Source of the DNA: Cristatella mucedo
Taxonomy: Eukaryota; Bryozoa; Phylactolaemata; Cristatellidae
Assembly (NCBI GenBank): GCA_009760855.2
Contig: WPIO01000180.1
Coordinates: 372,001 to 436,000, forward strand
Reading direction: 5' to 3'
DNA length: 64,000 nucleotides
Notes under the pieces: model-generated
The model's database searches: none
What the model saw: only the letters and a program-made list of their open reading frames with translations
Told to the model about the DNA's origin: nothing
Shown: piece after piece, positions 1 through 61,579 of the stretch
Layout: every line of letters starts with the position of its first letter
How positions within the stretch are numbered: position 1 is the stretch's first letter
Translations under genes and position numbers: made by a program

Positions 1-330
1 CTTGGTGCTTGATTCATGTCAATTAGAATTACAGACGATCACAGCCAATTGTGTTGTGCCCAAATGCTCAATTTATCACAAAGTCACCATCCGCCAGCCG
101 TGGCACGTCGCTTCCGTGCAGACCTGGTTGAGCCGACACAAAGTGTTAGCCGAGGTGGCCGGCACAGCACAACTTATCTTGACGAAAGCAAAGACAATTA
201 GGAAGCTGCCTTATCTACCAACACGACGATCTGCTGACGCCTGTCACCTGAACCATGTGCGATTGGATGAGAGGCGTCGTGGTCAAGTCGTACAGCATGG
301 GTGGCAGTGGCTGGCCTGATACTCACTTAC

Positions 331-403
331 TGCAGGAATGGCACTAAGTTTTGATATCCAACGAGAAGAGTTACACACGAACGAGCCTAGAGCCCCCCGA
401 AAA
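331..403 (-). CDS. Candidate isolated exon, minus strand
   Basis: 73 nt between acceptor AAATTTTGCAG and strong donor GCA|GTAAGTGAG, encoding FRGALGSFVCNSSRWISKLS and AIPA in the only open frame. The phase (needs two bases) could follow STRA6-like exon 12. The GALGSF...S.LSAI pattern faintly recalls the last transmembrane segment of STRA6 (VGAMVA...LLSAL). No neighbouring exon was found, so this may be chance. Confidence 0.25.
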
Positions 404-1645
404 CTGCAAAATTTATCTCCTGCACCCTCGTTGTGCATTGGCAGAAACAGACGTGAGTGGGATGCTTTCAAACATATATTTTGGTCCGATGATGGCCAAA
501 AACAGTGATCAAGTGACCTGTTTGCTTTTTCTAGCAGACCGGTCACCTTTGGAATCCCTCAAGTTGCTGTTCTCCATTTATACTCAACCATGGGGTAAAG
601 TGATTAAGGTCCATGGAAAAGGATTGCACTTTTATGCTTTCGATACTCAGCTGTATTTGTCATTCAAACTGTTGGAATCAGCTGCAGCAAGTCCTGAACT
701 AAATTATTGCCTTGCCGACGTTCGATCCTGGATGTCGAAAAATTTCTTGAAACTAAATGATGATAAAACTGAACTGATTTCATGGGACACCCTAAGTGTG
801 TGGCATTATTCGAAGGCTGTGCTCTACTAATACGTGATGCTTTTGTGCTACCAACACCAGGTGCCCAAAGTTTAGGTACCTTTTCGAAAGATGCCTAAGT
901 TTTAAAAGCCTCATTCAGAAGACTGCTTCTACAGCTAGCCGTCGCGCGCGATCCCTATCCAAAATAAGGAGCTGTCATCAACGGTGGCTTGCAAAAAATT
1001 TAACTAGCTCTTTAGTTCTGTCTCGACATGATTATTGTAATTCCCTTTTGACTAGGCTGCTGAAAAAAGCAACGAGGCCACTACCAATGGCTTTGAATAT
1101 AGCTACAAGGCTAGTTTTGAAGTCCTAGAGGTTTCACCGAGCTTTTTCTTTGCTACAAGAACTAGGATGGCTGCCGGTTGATCGTCAGATTTAGAGTAAA
1201 GCTCTTACACTGACCCACAAGGCCCGCCACCGTTTTGCTCCTCTATACCTACCTGAACAGCTGCACCAGTTTCAGCCTCCTCACGCCCTTAGCTTCGGTA
1301 TAAACGATAAAGTGGCTGTTCCATTTATCCGCAGAAAGACCATCGGTGATCGAAGCTTTACCTCTGCGTGTCCTAGGCTGTGGAACTCGCTTTCGCAATT
1401 CTGATGCCATGACAACTACTCTCCGGCTGCCAATTAAGGCTAATCCTATCCAGGGGTCTTGAGATGCTACTTCCATGTCAATCACTACCTCAACTGCTCT
1501 CCTTACTCTGCTGTGCTTCCCACTTTCTCTTGGTTTTTTGAGATGAAGTATGTTATCTACTCCAGGCATACCGATAGCCGCTTAGGCTGTGAGTGTGCTA
1601 TAAAAAAAAACTCGCCTGTGTATAGCCTACATAGTCGTGTATAGC
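404..1645 (+). mobile_element. LINE family B, degraded copy
   Basis: From about 500 the translation follows a LINE reverse transcriptase (LLFSIYTQPWGKVI, then FYAFDTQLYLSF where intact copies read YADD, then NFLKLNDDKTEL). Further on, DNA similarity to the other B copies covers the C-terminal region (DYCNS, WNS) and the 3' UTR ending near 1645. Many stops and frameshifts: a pseudogene remnant. 404-500 is undefined. The CR1/L2 clade is inferred from the YADD and HWLPV-type C-terminal motifs. Confidence 0.7.
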
Positions 1646-2218
1646 ACAGCGCCGACCTGACTTGATTTTAGAGCGTGTGAGAATTGCTCAGCAGGAAACA
1701 CCACTGTCCTAGAGCAAAGAGGCGCAGAGGTTGCTGAGGTGATTGATATTGGCACGAGTGTCAACCCTATAGTTCATGCTAGCAGTTTGAGAATAGGGCA
1801 ATGCATGCCCAAGGTCGCTGTCGCCTCCAGACATCCTCGATTTGCTTGACGATTTCCGTGAGAACAAAAGAAGTGGGTGAAGAGCATCCACGTTCTCGAG
1901 CTGTGAGCAAGGGGACCCAGAGGTCGCTGAGGCGATTGATATTGGCTGGGTTGTCAACCCCAGTGTCCCAGCGAGTTATATGATAGTGCGACGCTCGCTG
2001 GGGGCCTCTTCTTCGTCTTCGGCTCCGTCGAGACGGAGCCGGTAGTTGCCGGACACGTTTCTCTGAAAGCTAGGGAGGAGAGTGGGCTGTTCGCCGGCGA
2101 TTGAGGGACAGGACGAAACAGAGCCATAGGAATTTTGTGGACGCCACCAAATACGGTCGTATAGTGCTCGAGCTCGCTTTTTGTGTTCTTCTGTGTTTCG
2201 TGTGTGTGTGTGCTCCCG
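1646..2218. other. GC-richer unassigned stretch with short direct repeat and palindrome
   Basis: An imperfect 48-bp direct repeat (1726-1773 and 1918-1965, core GCTGAGGTGATTGATATTGG) is followed by a region with the perfect inverted repeat GGCTCCGTC-GA-GACGGAGCC near 2021-2040. No protein was recognised. It adjoins the tandem repeat at 2219-2635 and may be one unit with it. Confidence 0.4.
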
Positions 2219-2635
2219 TTAACGTGGCCTCACCAAGAGTGCTTGGCGTACTGTCTGTGGTATTCCTGCCGTAAGGCGGAAGCGGAGCCCTAGTTCTCCA
2301 ATCAGCATCTTGGCTCCGGTTCGGGCTCCGTCTACTTGGGTCCTGCCCACGAGAGACGTAAGTAGCCTAAGTGTGGAGACGTGTTTCCTCCACAAGAGTG
2401 CTTGGTGTAGCGCATGACGTATTCCTGCCGTAAGGCGGAAGCGGAGCCCTAGTTCTCCAGTCAAGGTGTCAAGGCTCCGGCTCGGGCTCCTCGTCCTATT
2501 TGGGTTGCTCCCCACAATAGGCGCAGGCAGCCTAAGGTCGGTAACGTATTTTCTCCGAAAACATGCTTGTGCTGTTGAGAGCATGTGAGGAGTATGGAGG
2601 CAAAACTGAGCTAGACGCGCAGCGACTTCATGCAC
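2219..2635. repeat. 159-bp tandem repeat, about 2.3 units, open on the minus strand
   Basis: The 30-base block beginning GTAAGGCGGAAGCGGAGCCC occurs at 2271 and again at 2430, and flanking sequence repeats with the same 159-bp period. As 159 is 53 codons, the minus frame repeats in register (GELGLRFRLTAGI twice) and stays open for 138 codons. No family was recognised. An open frame in a tandem repeat may be a by-product of the period, so coding is unproven. Confidence 0.6.
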
Positions 2636-2911
2636 TTTCGAATAAAGTTCAGTAAAATTCCCGATTTGTGAGTCTCGCTCTTCAGTTCACGCCGCGGACT
2701 CACGACCCCGTCTCGTAACAATGAGTAGGTCAGCACCAGAAACGCTTGTTTCGTGGCGGCCAGATTACTAAGCGATGGCTCGCAGTGAATGGCACGAGGC
2801 GGTAGGTTACGCAGCTCGGTGAGCGGCAGGTTAAGCCTACTCCACCGAGCCTTCGGCGTCACACTTGTGGCTGTGTGGACTTACAGAGATACGTTCCATT
2901 ACATTACATTA
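2636..2911 (+). other. Unassigned flank ending in a LINE B-like tail
   Basis: Follows the tandem repeat; an AATAAA lies at 2641. The last 45 bases (GTGGACTTACAGAGATACG then CATTACATTACATTA) match the 3' end of LINE B copies, so at least that end is a retroelement tail. Confidence 0.4.
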
Positions 2912-4610
2912 GTTGAGATGCAGCCTTCTTTAAGAATTAGTGCCCCAGGCAGCAGCTGAAACACCTGGAAGGAGGCCCCGAGAGCTAAGCAGCTGCTAGG
3001 AGTTCACCAGCTGAGTATGTATATATTCCTAACCAAATGACGGTTATTAGAGAAAATAGTGGCACTTCTTTTTGTAATGTTGAAGATGCACCGTAGGCTG
3101 TCCTATACTGAAGTGTTTTGCCATAGTAATTACAATGGCAACAGTGCTGGTCCTTGCCTAATCATTACAAAGCCTGAGAAGCTGGAGTCGCGAAACACGG
3201 CGAACGAGTGGCAAATACTGCTTCAGATGCACATAGGTAAGCAGACAATCACAGAGCACAGCAGCAACAGAGCGCTCTCTTACCATTGCTTAGCAATCCC
3301 ATATCTTAAACTTAGACTATTCTATTTCACAACTATAGAAGGACACGAGTCTACAATCGGTTCAAGCAAGAGCTGGCATGTCACATCGAAGCCCATAGTA
3401 CGGATTGCAATTAATGAGTAGTCCCAGCCTACAAATTGAGATACGGAAACGGGTTATAAACTCTTGGGCTGTATTTTCCAGGCTCATACGACAATCAAAC
3501 ATTTCCCTGCCTTCTCTTCATATTAAACCCGTCCTCTGTCAGGATTTTGTGAGAATCCTAGCACAACCTTGTTTTGTGTCAACGTTCGGCTTCGCCACCT
3601 CATCGGGCCTTATATAATTTATTACAGAGGATTCTGACACGCCTTCTTTGTAGGCGTCGTTGAAGCAGCCTTCCCTTCATCTTAATCGCTGGGAGCCTTC
3701 ACAGAAACGAGTTAGGCCTCCTTTGTCTCCTGAGCATTACTTTCTTTCTGTTCAGCTTGACAGTGTATTGCTTGTTAAAAAAAGCGAGAGCCTTAACATT
3801 CGGCCCTTGCTCAATAGATAAGTAAACACTCTCAAAATTAGAAGACATTTAGTGCACACCGAGCAAGATAAAACGTATATCCACCGTTTTACAAGCGACT
3901 GCGATATAATCTGATCACAATCTTCCCTGACATTGCCGCATGAATGCAGTCTTATCAACCTGATGCAGGGCAACATCTACTAAATCTCTTCGCCAAGAAA
4001 TCACCCATCGGCAAAAACGGTCAGCAATTACTTGACATAAAATCTGGATAAAAATTTTAATTCACTGCTTATAGGATAGGTCTCTTCTTAAATCTTAAAC
4101 AGTTAGATACATGGGGACACGGATATTACATCACTTTCTTGTCTGAATAAAAACCACTGTGTTAGCCAAAAATGTATTGAGAAAAGCAAAGAATTAGGGT
4201 TATGCCTAATCAAATTTAATTAAAAGATGATTCGTCGAAAAATAGAATTCGTGATATCAAAAATCGTATGTCTATTATTCGTCACGTCCAGTAATGCTGG
4301 TGAAGAGCTTGCTGCCAACTGCTGATGACTGTATACCTTAACCTCTGTGAAATTCACTGTCTTACAAACTTAGCCTAGCCATATCCGATCTGTTTAATAT
4401 TTTACAGATAAATAGGGCTACACTTAAGTCGTTTAATTAGTTTTTATTTGACAGATGCTGAAAATGCCTGGATTTGATTCGTTTGTTTTTCAAGCTGTCG
4501 CCCAAATCTTGTTTACCTTTTTTTCAGAGATTCTTGAGTCGCTAAGAGCTTCTAGCACAGTTGAATAAAGTTAATTGCCAGAGAAATTTCAGTAAGGGTT
4601 CGATAACCAG
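2912..4610. other. No gene recognised
   Basis: AT-rich sequence with only short chance frames, such as a 120-codon frame at 3059-3421 of no recognisable composition. No convincing exon or repeat was seen. Confidence 0.5.
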
Positions 4611-5640
4611 CTCTTAAGTGAAACGGTTGCCCTGGGTGCCAACAACAACATCCTGTAGCTCAATTATGTCGGAAATGTCACTGCCCTAGTGCAACTAGAT
4701 CTATCATCCGCCTTTGAAAGTATGAATCACGATATTCCGCTTGAACGATATGGAATAACGATTAGCATGTCAAGCAAGGCACTGGCTTGGTTCAAATCTT
4801 ACTTAGCCGGTCGTATTCATTCCGTGTCGTGTGAGGGACAAGTCTCATTTGACAGATCAGCAACTTGTGGAGTCCCGAAAGGATTTTTCCTAATCCTTTG
4901 CTGTTCTCCATTTATTTTTTGCCACTAAGAAAAATGATTTGGGACCACAAAATAAGCTTGAACTTTATGCTGATAATACTCAGCTATAGTTTTTATTTCA
5001 ACTGTTGGAGTTTCGCTGTAGCAACTGATTAACTGAGGCTATGCCTTGCGGACTTGCCGTAATAGATTTTGGTTAGTTTTCTTTTACTAAATGCGAATGA
5101 AAGTGATTTGCCACTCCAAGGACACCTTAAATGAATTTTTGGACTAAAAGACTTTGCTAATCTAGGTAGTGATACGGCTGTCTAATCATTACCATGCCCC
5201 AGACTTTTGGTGTCGTCTTTGAAAGCTGCCTAAATTTTGAAAGTTTCTTAAAAAGATTGCTTCCACTGCTTGCCTTCACGACCGATTCATGTTTGAGAAT
5301 TGGAACTGGCTTAAACGGCTGCTTTCAAAAAACTACCTCCCTGGTTCTGTCTTTGCTACATTATTGTAATTCCATTCTTTTAGGGTAACCGACCAAAGGT
5401 CTTGGCCACTTCAGCTGGTAATGAATTTAGCTCCAAGACTATTTCGCTGAACCCAAGTTTATGACATTGCCTCGAATTTGCCGAAAGAGCTAGGGCGGCT
5501 GGTGGTTGATCAACGAATACAGAGTAAGTTTTTTCGGCTGACCTAAATGGCCCAGCCACTGCTTGGCTCTTTCATAACAAGGTCTCATCCTGCCCTCATT
5601 TCCTTAATGGGCAATAAATTGGCATTTCTGTTTCCTGACT
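4611..5640 (+). mobile_element. LINE family B, reverse transcriptase remnant
   Basis: Translation at 4689-4928 carries RT motif A (LDLSSAFESMNHDI), then LAWFKSYLAGR and motif B in altered form (CGVPKGFF). Downstream to about 5640 the DNA follows other B copies (HYCNS region, LVVDQRIQSK region) with stops. 5' truncated and without its 3' UTR. Confidence 0.7.
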
Positions 5641-6240
5641 TTGTTGTGTGCACCCCCTGCTTCTGCTATTGCAGTTAGTGCAGCAGCATTGGCCACTAAG
5701 GTATGTTCCACCTGCAGCAGGTAGTTGAGCAATTGACTCGGTACAGAGCCAGGCCTTTGATGTAAGCATGTGGCTCACCACAGATGCACTGACTTATCTG
5801 TGGTGAGTCAGCCAGCTGGTACATGTATCCTCTGAGAGAATAAAGATTGAGTCTCCTTTAATGCTCACGTCCGTGCTGTGTCTCCCTGAGCTTCCACTAG
5901 TGCTGCCGCCTGAGACACAGTAACACAACAGCTTATAGAGTGTTGATGCCTGAAGCTTTTGCTAAGCGACTCTAGCTTGCCAAACTCACTTCCCAAGTTC
6001 TTAGACAACGACATATAATCACCTACTTCTAACTATAGGACATCTTTTCCAAAAGTCCTGAGCTTCTACTTAATGGCTACTCACTGCATCAACTGCGGTT
6101 GTGATTTAGCCATGCTTCTCACTCTTTTGTGGCTACCAAATGCTCTCCAAAAAGCAGCATAGACTTTCATTGGGCAATACTAAACTCTTCGGTGTAACAC
6201 CCACTTAGTCTTGGTGTCTTTCTGGAGTTACAGATGAAGA
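5641..6240. other. No gene recognised
   Basis: Possibly eroded retroelement 3' sequence at first, then nothing recognisable up to the microsatellite. Confidence 0.4.
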
Positions 6241-6386
6241 TACATAGATACACACATACATGCATATATACATACGCACATACATAATTAGATACATACA
6301 TACATACATACATACACACGTATACACACGTGAACACCTACCATGCACCCTCACACAGGCAGCAACGCTAACACAAAAACTTAAAT

Positions 6387-6478
<92 letters not shown>

Positions 6479-6575
6479 GTATATGTATATATGTATATGC
6501 ATGTATATATATATATATATATATATGCATGTACATACATATATATATATATACATATATATATGTACATGCATA
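6241..6575. repeat. Compound microsatellite: (CATA)n, (CA)n, (TA)n
   Basis: CATA-type tetranucleotides, then about 34 CA units at 6389-6457, then TA and TATG units. The long Tyr/Ile and Thr/His frames through it are artefacts of the repeat. It lies just downstream of the proposed receptor stop codon. Confidence 0.95.
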
Positions 6576-6702
6576 GAGAGAAGAGAAGAAGAAAAAAGCA
6601 GAATTACTCTATTCTCAAGCACTTGCATCGTAATTTTTCAGCAGAAAAATTTCAATTCATTCAGATAAAGCAAAGGCTGTGACAAATGGCCGATTGTGTT
6701 GC

Positions 6703-55762
<49,060 letters not shown>

Positions 55763-55781
55763 GATGATATTTTGAGCCAGC

Positions 55782-56179
55782 CTGAAAATAATAATGGACA
55801 TTGTGTGGGGCTATCCCCTACTATTTCTTTCGTCACTATGCAGCTTTAATGTAGCGAACGCTAATAAAAGAGTCTTCTACGGCCATCTTTTTTCGCATGA
55901 AACTGGAGTATTTGTATTTTGCAGAGAAAAGGCGAAAGCAGGGGAAGATGCTAACGTTGCAGAAGCTGTCCGTAACACTTTAAGGACCAAGCTTGAATAC
56001 AGTATGTATGTATCCTCTGCAGCTGAACGGCGGCGAGGGCAGTCAGCAAACTCGGCCTCTATTAAGACCTGCTGTCGCGTGCAAGAACTGTTATATACAA
56101 TTCTAGCGTTTCCGTTTTCATTACCAATCTTACATCTAATGAGCAAATCTGGTTTTACTACAGGCTACTTGTGAGAGCC
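55782..56179. other. Region upstream of receptor exon 1
   Basis: A plus frame of 126 codons (55794-56174) and a minus frame of 89 (55877-56146) overlap; neither has family or splice support. A 5' non-coding receptor exon or promoter may lie in or beyond it, but none was identified. Confidence 0.3.
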
Positions 56180-56390
56180 TTATAAGACACTGTGCATGCT
56201 GCCACTAACCACATTTGCATGCTGACCCTGTGAATGTCACCCCTAACCATTTTAGTCATTTTGTTTGTTTTTCAAGCATGATTTTACTTACCATCTAATT
56301 GCACTTCTCTTTGCAGCAAATGCTAAGCGCCTAGAAAGAGATTAAGTTCTCTGATGGCGCTTTATCAAGTGCATTGTTATTACTATAAGG
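56180..56390 (+). mobile_element. LINE family A 3' UTR and tail
   Basis: CACTGTGCATGCTGCCACTAACC to the stem-loop (GCGCCTAGAAAG...GATGGCGC) and tail, with no coding part: a severely 5'-truncated insertion. Confidence 0.88.
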
Positions 56391-58689
56391 CTAAGCTGAA
56401 AAGGAGGCATATGCTGATCGGCCATGATTTATACCTGCCGCTTGAGTATTTAGTGTGACGAATGGGACGCAGCAGCTATCAGACCCGGACGGAACTGGCA
56501 CACCAGCATGGCACTTGTAACCAAACTAGTACCATCCGAAGCTCGACTAATAACTGTGAAGCTATGAGCCTTTGCATCACGGATAGCAACTCATAGGTGC
56601 AGGGCCGGTGCAAACTGGACATGGTAGCATTGAAGAGCGAATGTAACCTTAAGAGAACAAGTCCATAATCATTACATTGAGAAGTTTATTCAGCAAGGAC
56701 GGATGGTTAAGGGCGTCTCGCGTCAACCATGGCGCAGGCAGCCACTCTCACATTCGGTGTCCGGAAATGGCGCCGGCGAAAATGGCGCCGGGCGACTCCA
56801 AGCCCCGACCCAGGAGCCTTGGAAGCAAGTGTCCGTTGGTTCAAAGCTACCAGTGCCTAGAGCGATCAAGTTACCCGGCTAGTCTTTGCATTTCATATCA
56901 TAAAGCTATATATTATTTATCAATCAATCGGTTCTTAGCCACTATAATTCGTGTACTGCGAATACAATCTAAGCGTTCAAAATCGATTTAATGCAGAACG
57001 CCAACGTTTCAAAAGCGGCCTCTTTATCGTGAATACTAAGGACCGTGTGAATCATTCTCATGGCCTTCAATGCTATATAAGCCTTCCATCATATTAAAAG
57101 TGCCTAAAATAATATTTAGTTATCTTGGGGCGTGGCATGTACTGTAATTTATTATTATGCTGTGGTAAATTGAGTCATTGCTTATGAAGTTCTATCTTCC
57201 AAATAGAGCAGGTGTTTTCATGCCAACGCTAAATAATGACAATCTAGTCAACACTTGTATCATCCCAAGGCACCCAAATTCTTTCCCAAGCACTGAATTG
57301 TTAAATAAAGCTTAAGATCGTCGGAGGTTACTACTAAGTTGATGCTGTGATGTCAGACTTTTAGTAGATATATGGAGGCTTTGAGAATATATAACTGTAA
57401 GCAGGGAAGGTCTCCAAAGATTCTTAGCATGGTGACGAGCACAGCTATTCTAATTGAGACGGCCATCCAATTGTAACGGTAAGAAGTATGGGGGAAGTAA
57501 GTATTCGAGAACAGTTCCTCTGAAAACGACAACAAAGGAACGGTAAAGGTAAGTTTACAAGCCAGTGCAGGATGGTTGGAATGCAGCAGTTACAGAATTC
57601 ATGAAAGACAAGTCTATCTACCGAGTTTGGCCTTAATTTTAGGGCATCTTACTGCACAGACAGAAACATCCGCAAGTATTTAATGCCAGAAGATTAAACG
57701 CGAGGCCACCACTGCATGATTGATTTTTGCAAAGCTCGCTGCCATCAAAATCTGACGACAGTCAGCGATGCCGGCCTGTGTCAGTCGGACAGTCAGCAAT
57801 TCAATGCCTGTAAATGAGCTGGCAGAGCTCCATACGACGGAGAGCAGACAACTGCAGATTGACGGCAGAAGAAAAGCAGGCATCCCTGCCTGTGATAGCG
57901 TTTACCGTACGTGCACTCCTTGGACGATTGCGACCAATTACGTTTCATGATCTCAGAGCTATCTAATCGAGATACAACCTAAGAGGGTGCACTGCAGTGC
58001 CGGTGATGCCCAGGCGACGATGGCTGTAGGTCTCTATCACAGGTGAATGTGATATCCTGTCTATTCACATGCTCACCTGCTTAAGCGAGTCCGAGTTCAA
58101 TGTTCGATGCATGCGTTTCATCATCTAGCTGGCTCGTCTGAGATCTGCTGTAGGTTGGGCGGGGCAAGTCGAGGCGCAGCGTAGGTTTGCTATAACTCAT
58201 CATTCCCTATCGACAGTGGCTCTCGTGCAGGACAATTTGGCACATGCATCGTCCCATTATTGCGTGCAAGGATAACGCTAGGATTCCCTGCGTTCCTCAT
58301 TTGCCTAGATACAATCTTATCTAGCACTGACCAGAGACAAAGCTAACGAAAAAGGGCTCACAAATGTAGATGGCCAGGCAGACGGCCAGGAGCTTAGGTA
58401 ATTGACCCAATATAAGCTGACTGCAACAAAACACGTGCTAAAGATCATCTATTATTTTCGTCACAGATTCAAAATAGATCGAACAACAGTAATCGGAAGT
58501 CTTTTTGTGGCAACGAAAGTAACTGGCTCTTTCATTAGCAGACACTTGTGCATCGACGATCGGAATGCCGCTCATCCTTTTCAGCCGTCCACTTCAGCTG
58601 AAACTTTCATAACTTCGGTTACTTCATTGCTGCCCTCCTGACTATGCTAAGATTCTCGATTTCTCATTGAAGTGTGATACAGAGTCACG
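56391..58689. other. No gene recognised
   Basis: 2.3 kb without a convincing exon or repeat. Small frames at 56677-56991 and 58402-58641 lack support. Confidence 0.4.
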
Positions 58690-58765
58690 TTAGTCATAAA
58701 AATACATTTTCGTAGCACCCTCGGAGAACTTGATCTATTTATAATCACTTTAAACTTGCTTTAAA
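58690..58765 (-). mobile_element. LINE family A tail scrap
   Basis: GTAGCACCCTCGGAGAACTTGATCTAT: decayed reversed stem-loop only. Confidence 0.5.
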
Positions 58766-58825
58766 GAAGAAAGTGTGATGAAATATTTGGTACCATATGC
58801 ACTGCGAAAGCCGCGTAGACTTTGA

Positions 58826-58827
<2 letters not shown>

Positions 58828-58861
<34 letters not shown>

Positions 58862-60080
58862 TACTTAATAAAGCGCCCCCAGAGAACTCAATCTCTCTCT
58901 AGGCGCTTCACAACTGCTGGAAAGGGAAATGCAATTAAATGGTAAGAAAAATCATACTTGAAAATCAAAAAAGATGGACAGCATGGTTAGGGGTGACATG
59001 CACAGGGTCAGCATGCAAATGTGGTTAGTGGCAGCATGCAGTGTCAGCACGCATAAGCACGTGAAGGACGAATCACCGGGACCAACTAAATGCTGTCCTA
59101 AATTGGTGTGTTTTTAAGATCCTCAGCTCGAAATCTAGGTGTCATATTCCAAAGCGACCTCTCGTTAGACGACCATATCAGCTCCACAGTCAAATCCGCC
59201 TATTTTCAGCTTCATAACATTGCTAAAATTCGGGCTTGTTTAGATAAAGATACCACGTCCAAGTTGGTCCATGCATTCGTGACATCCCGTCTCGACTTCT
59301 GTAACTCACTACTTACTGGCCTACCAGCAAGTGCGATCAGGCGATTGCAGCTGGTGCAAAACTCGGCAGCTAGACTTGTCTGCCGTAAGCGTCGCAGTTG
59401 CCACATTACTCCACTTCTCGCCGACCTGCACTGGTTACCAGTCAAGCAACGGATTGACTTCAAGGTTTTGTCGCTCACTTTTAGGTCTCTTCATTCTATG
59501 GCTCCAGTCTATCTGTCAGATATACTACCCCATCAGGCCAAGCATCGTACCACCCGCTTTTCGGAATCCAGCAGTCTAGAAATACCTCATACAAACCTTA
59601 AATCCTTTGGAGACCGTGCATTTAGTTCATAAGCTCCCAAAGCCTGGAACTCCCTCCCGACCTGCGTCAGAACATCCCCTGACCTGACCACATTTAAAAG
59701 AAACTTAAAAACACACCTATTTAGGACAGCATTTAGTGTGTCCCTGTGATTCGTCTTTGATGTGCTTATGCGTGCTGACACTGTGCATGCTGCCACTAAC
59801 CACATTTGCATGCTGACCCTGTGCATGTCACCCCTAACCATATTATTCATCTCGTTTGTTTTTCAAGCATGATTTTACTTACCATTCAATTGCATTTCAG
59901 CACTTTACTTTACTTTACTTCACTTTACAGCAAATGTAAAGCGCCTAGAGAGAGATTGAGTTCTCTGAGGGCGCTTTATCAAGTGAATTATTATTATTAT
60001 TAATAATATCATTCTTTTGAATGTGGTCAGATCAGGGGATGTTCTGACGCAGGTCGGGAGGGAGTTCCAGGCTTTGAGTG
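58828..60080 (-). mobile_element. LINE family A interrupted by a plus-strand LINE A
   Basis: The minus copy begins with an (AAT)n tail, stem-loop and 3' UTR (58828-59118, up to GTGTGTTTTTAAG). It resumes at 60012 (CTTTTGAATGTGGTCAGATC) and continues to about 60080 in the last coding codons. The gap is filled by 59119-60005. Confidence 0.85.
59119..60005 (+). mobile_element. LINE family A inserted in LINE A, well preserved
   Basis: Starts just downstream of YADD (SARNLGVIFQSDLSLDDHIS) with a 174-codon frame to 59632 containing SRLDFCNSLLTGLP and LLADLHWLPVKQRIDFKVLS. A TAA after FSS replaces the usual Tyr codon, then the rest of the protein, 3' UTR with a small ACTTT expansion (59900-59930), stem-loop and ATT tail. 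Confidence 0.9.
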
Positions 60081-61097
60081 TATTATTGGAAGCTCTTCAG
60101 GGTAAATTCTGCTTGTTCCTTACATACTCTTCTGGAATATTACTTGCAGACACTGCACGTTGGATTAGAAAATTCCTATTCATTCAAGTGCATTACAGAT
60201 CGCTCCGAAAGAATTAATAACTACGAGTACGACAGGCTATGTATCCTGCTTGGGCGTGCATTTAAAACTACATAGGAAGGCACTCACGGATGGTGGTTTG
60301 GAGTTCAACGGATGAGTAAAATGAGTCTTAACATACTGGCGTAAATACTTTAAGCGCACACAAAATGCAATCCACTGGGCACTAAAAAAGCGAATGTCTC
60401 TTTCACTCATTCAATATAAACTCATTTTTAAACACACAAGCTCACATAGAACATTCCACGCGGACAGAGCAAATGCATTGATGCTCGCTAAGGAATTCTT
60501 TTACATAGTTGCAATAGTAAATGACACGATGTCAGAGGGTAGTGAGTTCCAAGCTCTCAGAGCATTGTGACTGAACGCATGATCCGCACGCCCGAGATTG
60601 GCAGTTAATATACTCGCAGTTATACCAATTGACCGGAGCCGGCAGAGAAAGCCGTGGCAACACGGTCAGGTGTGAAACCAACGAAGATAATCAAGCCAGA
60701 GCAACAGAAAGAAGGGCTCCGAGCAGCGACCGCAGCAGGGTAAAACTATGCGATTGTCTGAAATAGCATTACTTGTTGCTCGAGTTCAACCGGTGCTTTT
60801 ATTAATCAATATACTTGTACGGAAACAGCTTTCGAGCATTCCATAGTTTCTCGTGACTACGGTCCCATGGTGCAATTGAACTGCAGCGCTGGAAATAATC
60901 GGTACTACCTCGTACTGGTACTTATGTACGTTATATTGAAAAGATCACTGCAGTGTTAGGGAGTAGCAGCCCTTCCTTAATTAACAAATTTCTAAGCTAG
61001 ATATATCCTATTCTACGGTTTATTCAATATAAACCCCTTATCCTGTGACTGCTAGTCAGTTCTACTTTGAGTTTCAAACTAGTGAATTTTTGTCCAT
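60081..61097. other. No gene; possible LINE scrap at 60480-60720
   Basis: GTGAGTTCCAAGCTCTCAGAGC on the plus strand is the reverse of a WNSLP-type LINE C-terminus, perhaps the third LINE family seen near 31.8 kb. Otherwise nothing. Confidence 0.35.
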
Positions 61098-61572
61098 AGG
61101 AGACTCCAGAGTATTGACGTGAATGGATGAAGATGAACCGAGGAACCTCTGAAATACGGGAAACCTCGGGGCTTCGTGCGGTCCGGTTCTTTTCACGGTT
61201 TTTACTCTCCCTTTTGCTGATGCGACTGCCAAGCACAATCTAGGCTTTCAATTCCTTCCGGATGACACTCAGCTGTACTTTTGCTTTGATCACTTTCATC
61301 CTTCTAGAACCTCGAATTCTCTCAACTCACTTGCTGCATGTATTGATGATATCCTCATATGAATGGCAGCAATATTTCTAAAACCAACCGATGATAAAAA
61401 CCAATTTACTATTTATGGACAAACCCAGTGTAATTCAGAAATTTGAAAGGCTGACGCTCTAATTGAATCCACCCGAAATCTATGCGTCATGGTCCAAAGT
61501 GACCTCTCTTTAGACGACCATATCAGCTCCACAATCAAGTCTGCCTACTTTCAGATGCATAACATTGCTTGT
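61098..61572 (+). mobile_element. LINE family A, RT fragment
   Basis: From GGAGACTCCAGAGTATTGACG (before motif B) through a damaged FYADD region (TTCCTTCCGGATGACACTC, where Tyr-Ala is lost) to the HISSTIKSAYFQ region, with small deletions. It matches 63488-63935 in order. Confidence 0.85.
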
Positions 61573-61579
61573 GGGCTAT

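Noticed and set aside
1976-2726. Solo LTR of a retrovirus-like element
   Set aside because: GC-rich with an AATAAA at 2641 and a palindrome, but no TG...CA borders with a target duplication, no primer-binding site and no second LTR could be shown.
3059-3421. 120-codon plus-strand gene
   Set aside because: Composition and context give no support; no similarity recognised.
6205-6682. Tyr/Ile, Thr/His and Val/Cys frames over 60-140 codons
   Set aside because: Products of CA and TA microsatellites; the same holds at 13074-13281 and 46446-46772.
55794-56174. 126-codon plus-strand gene
   Set aside because: No family, no splice sites used, and it overlaps the probable upstream region of the receptor; treated as chance.
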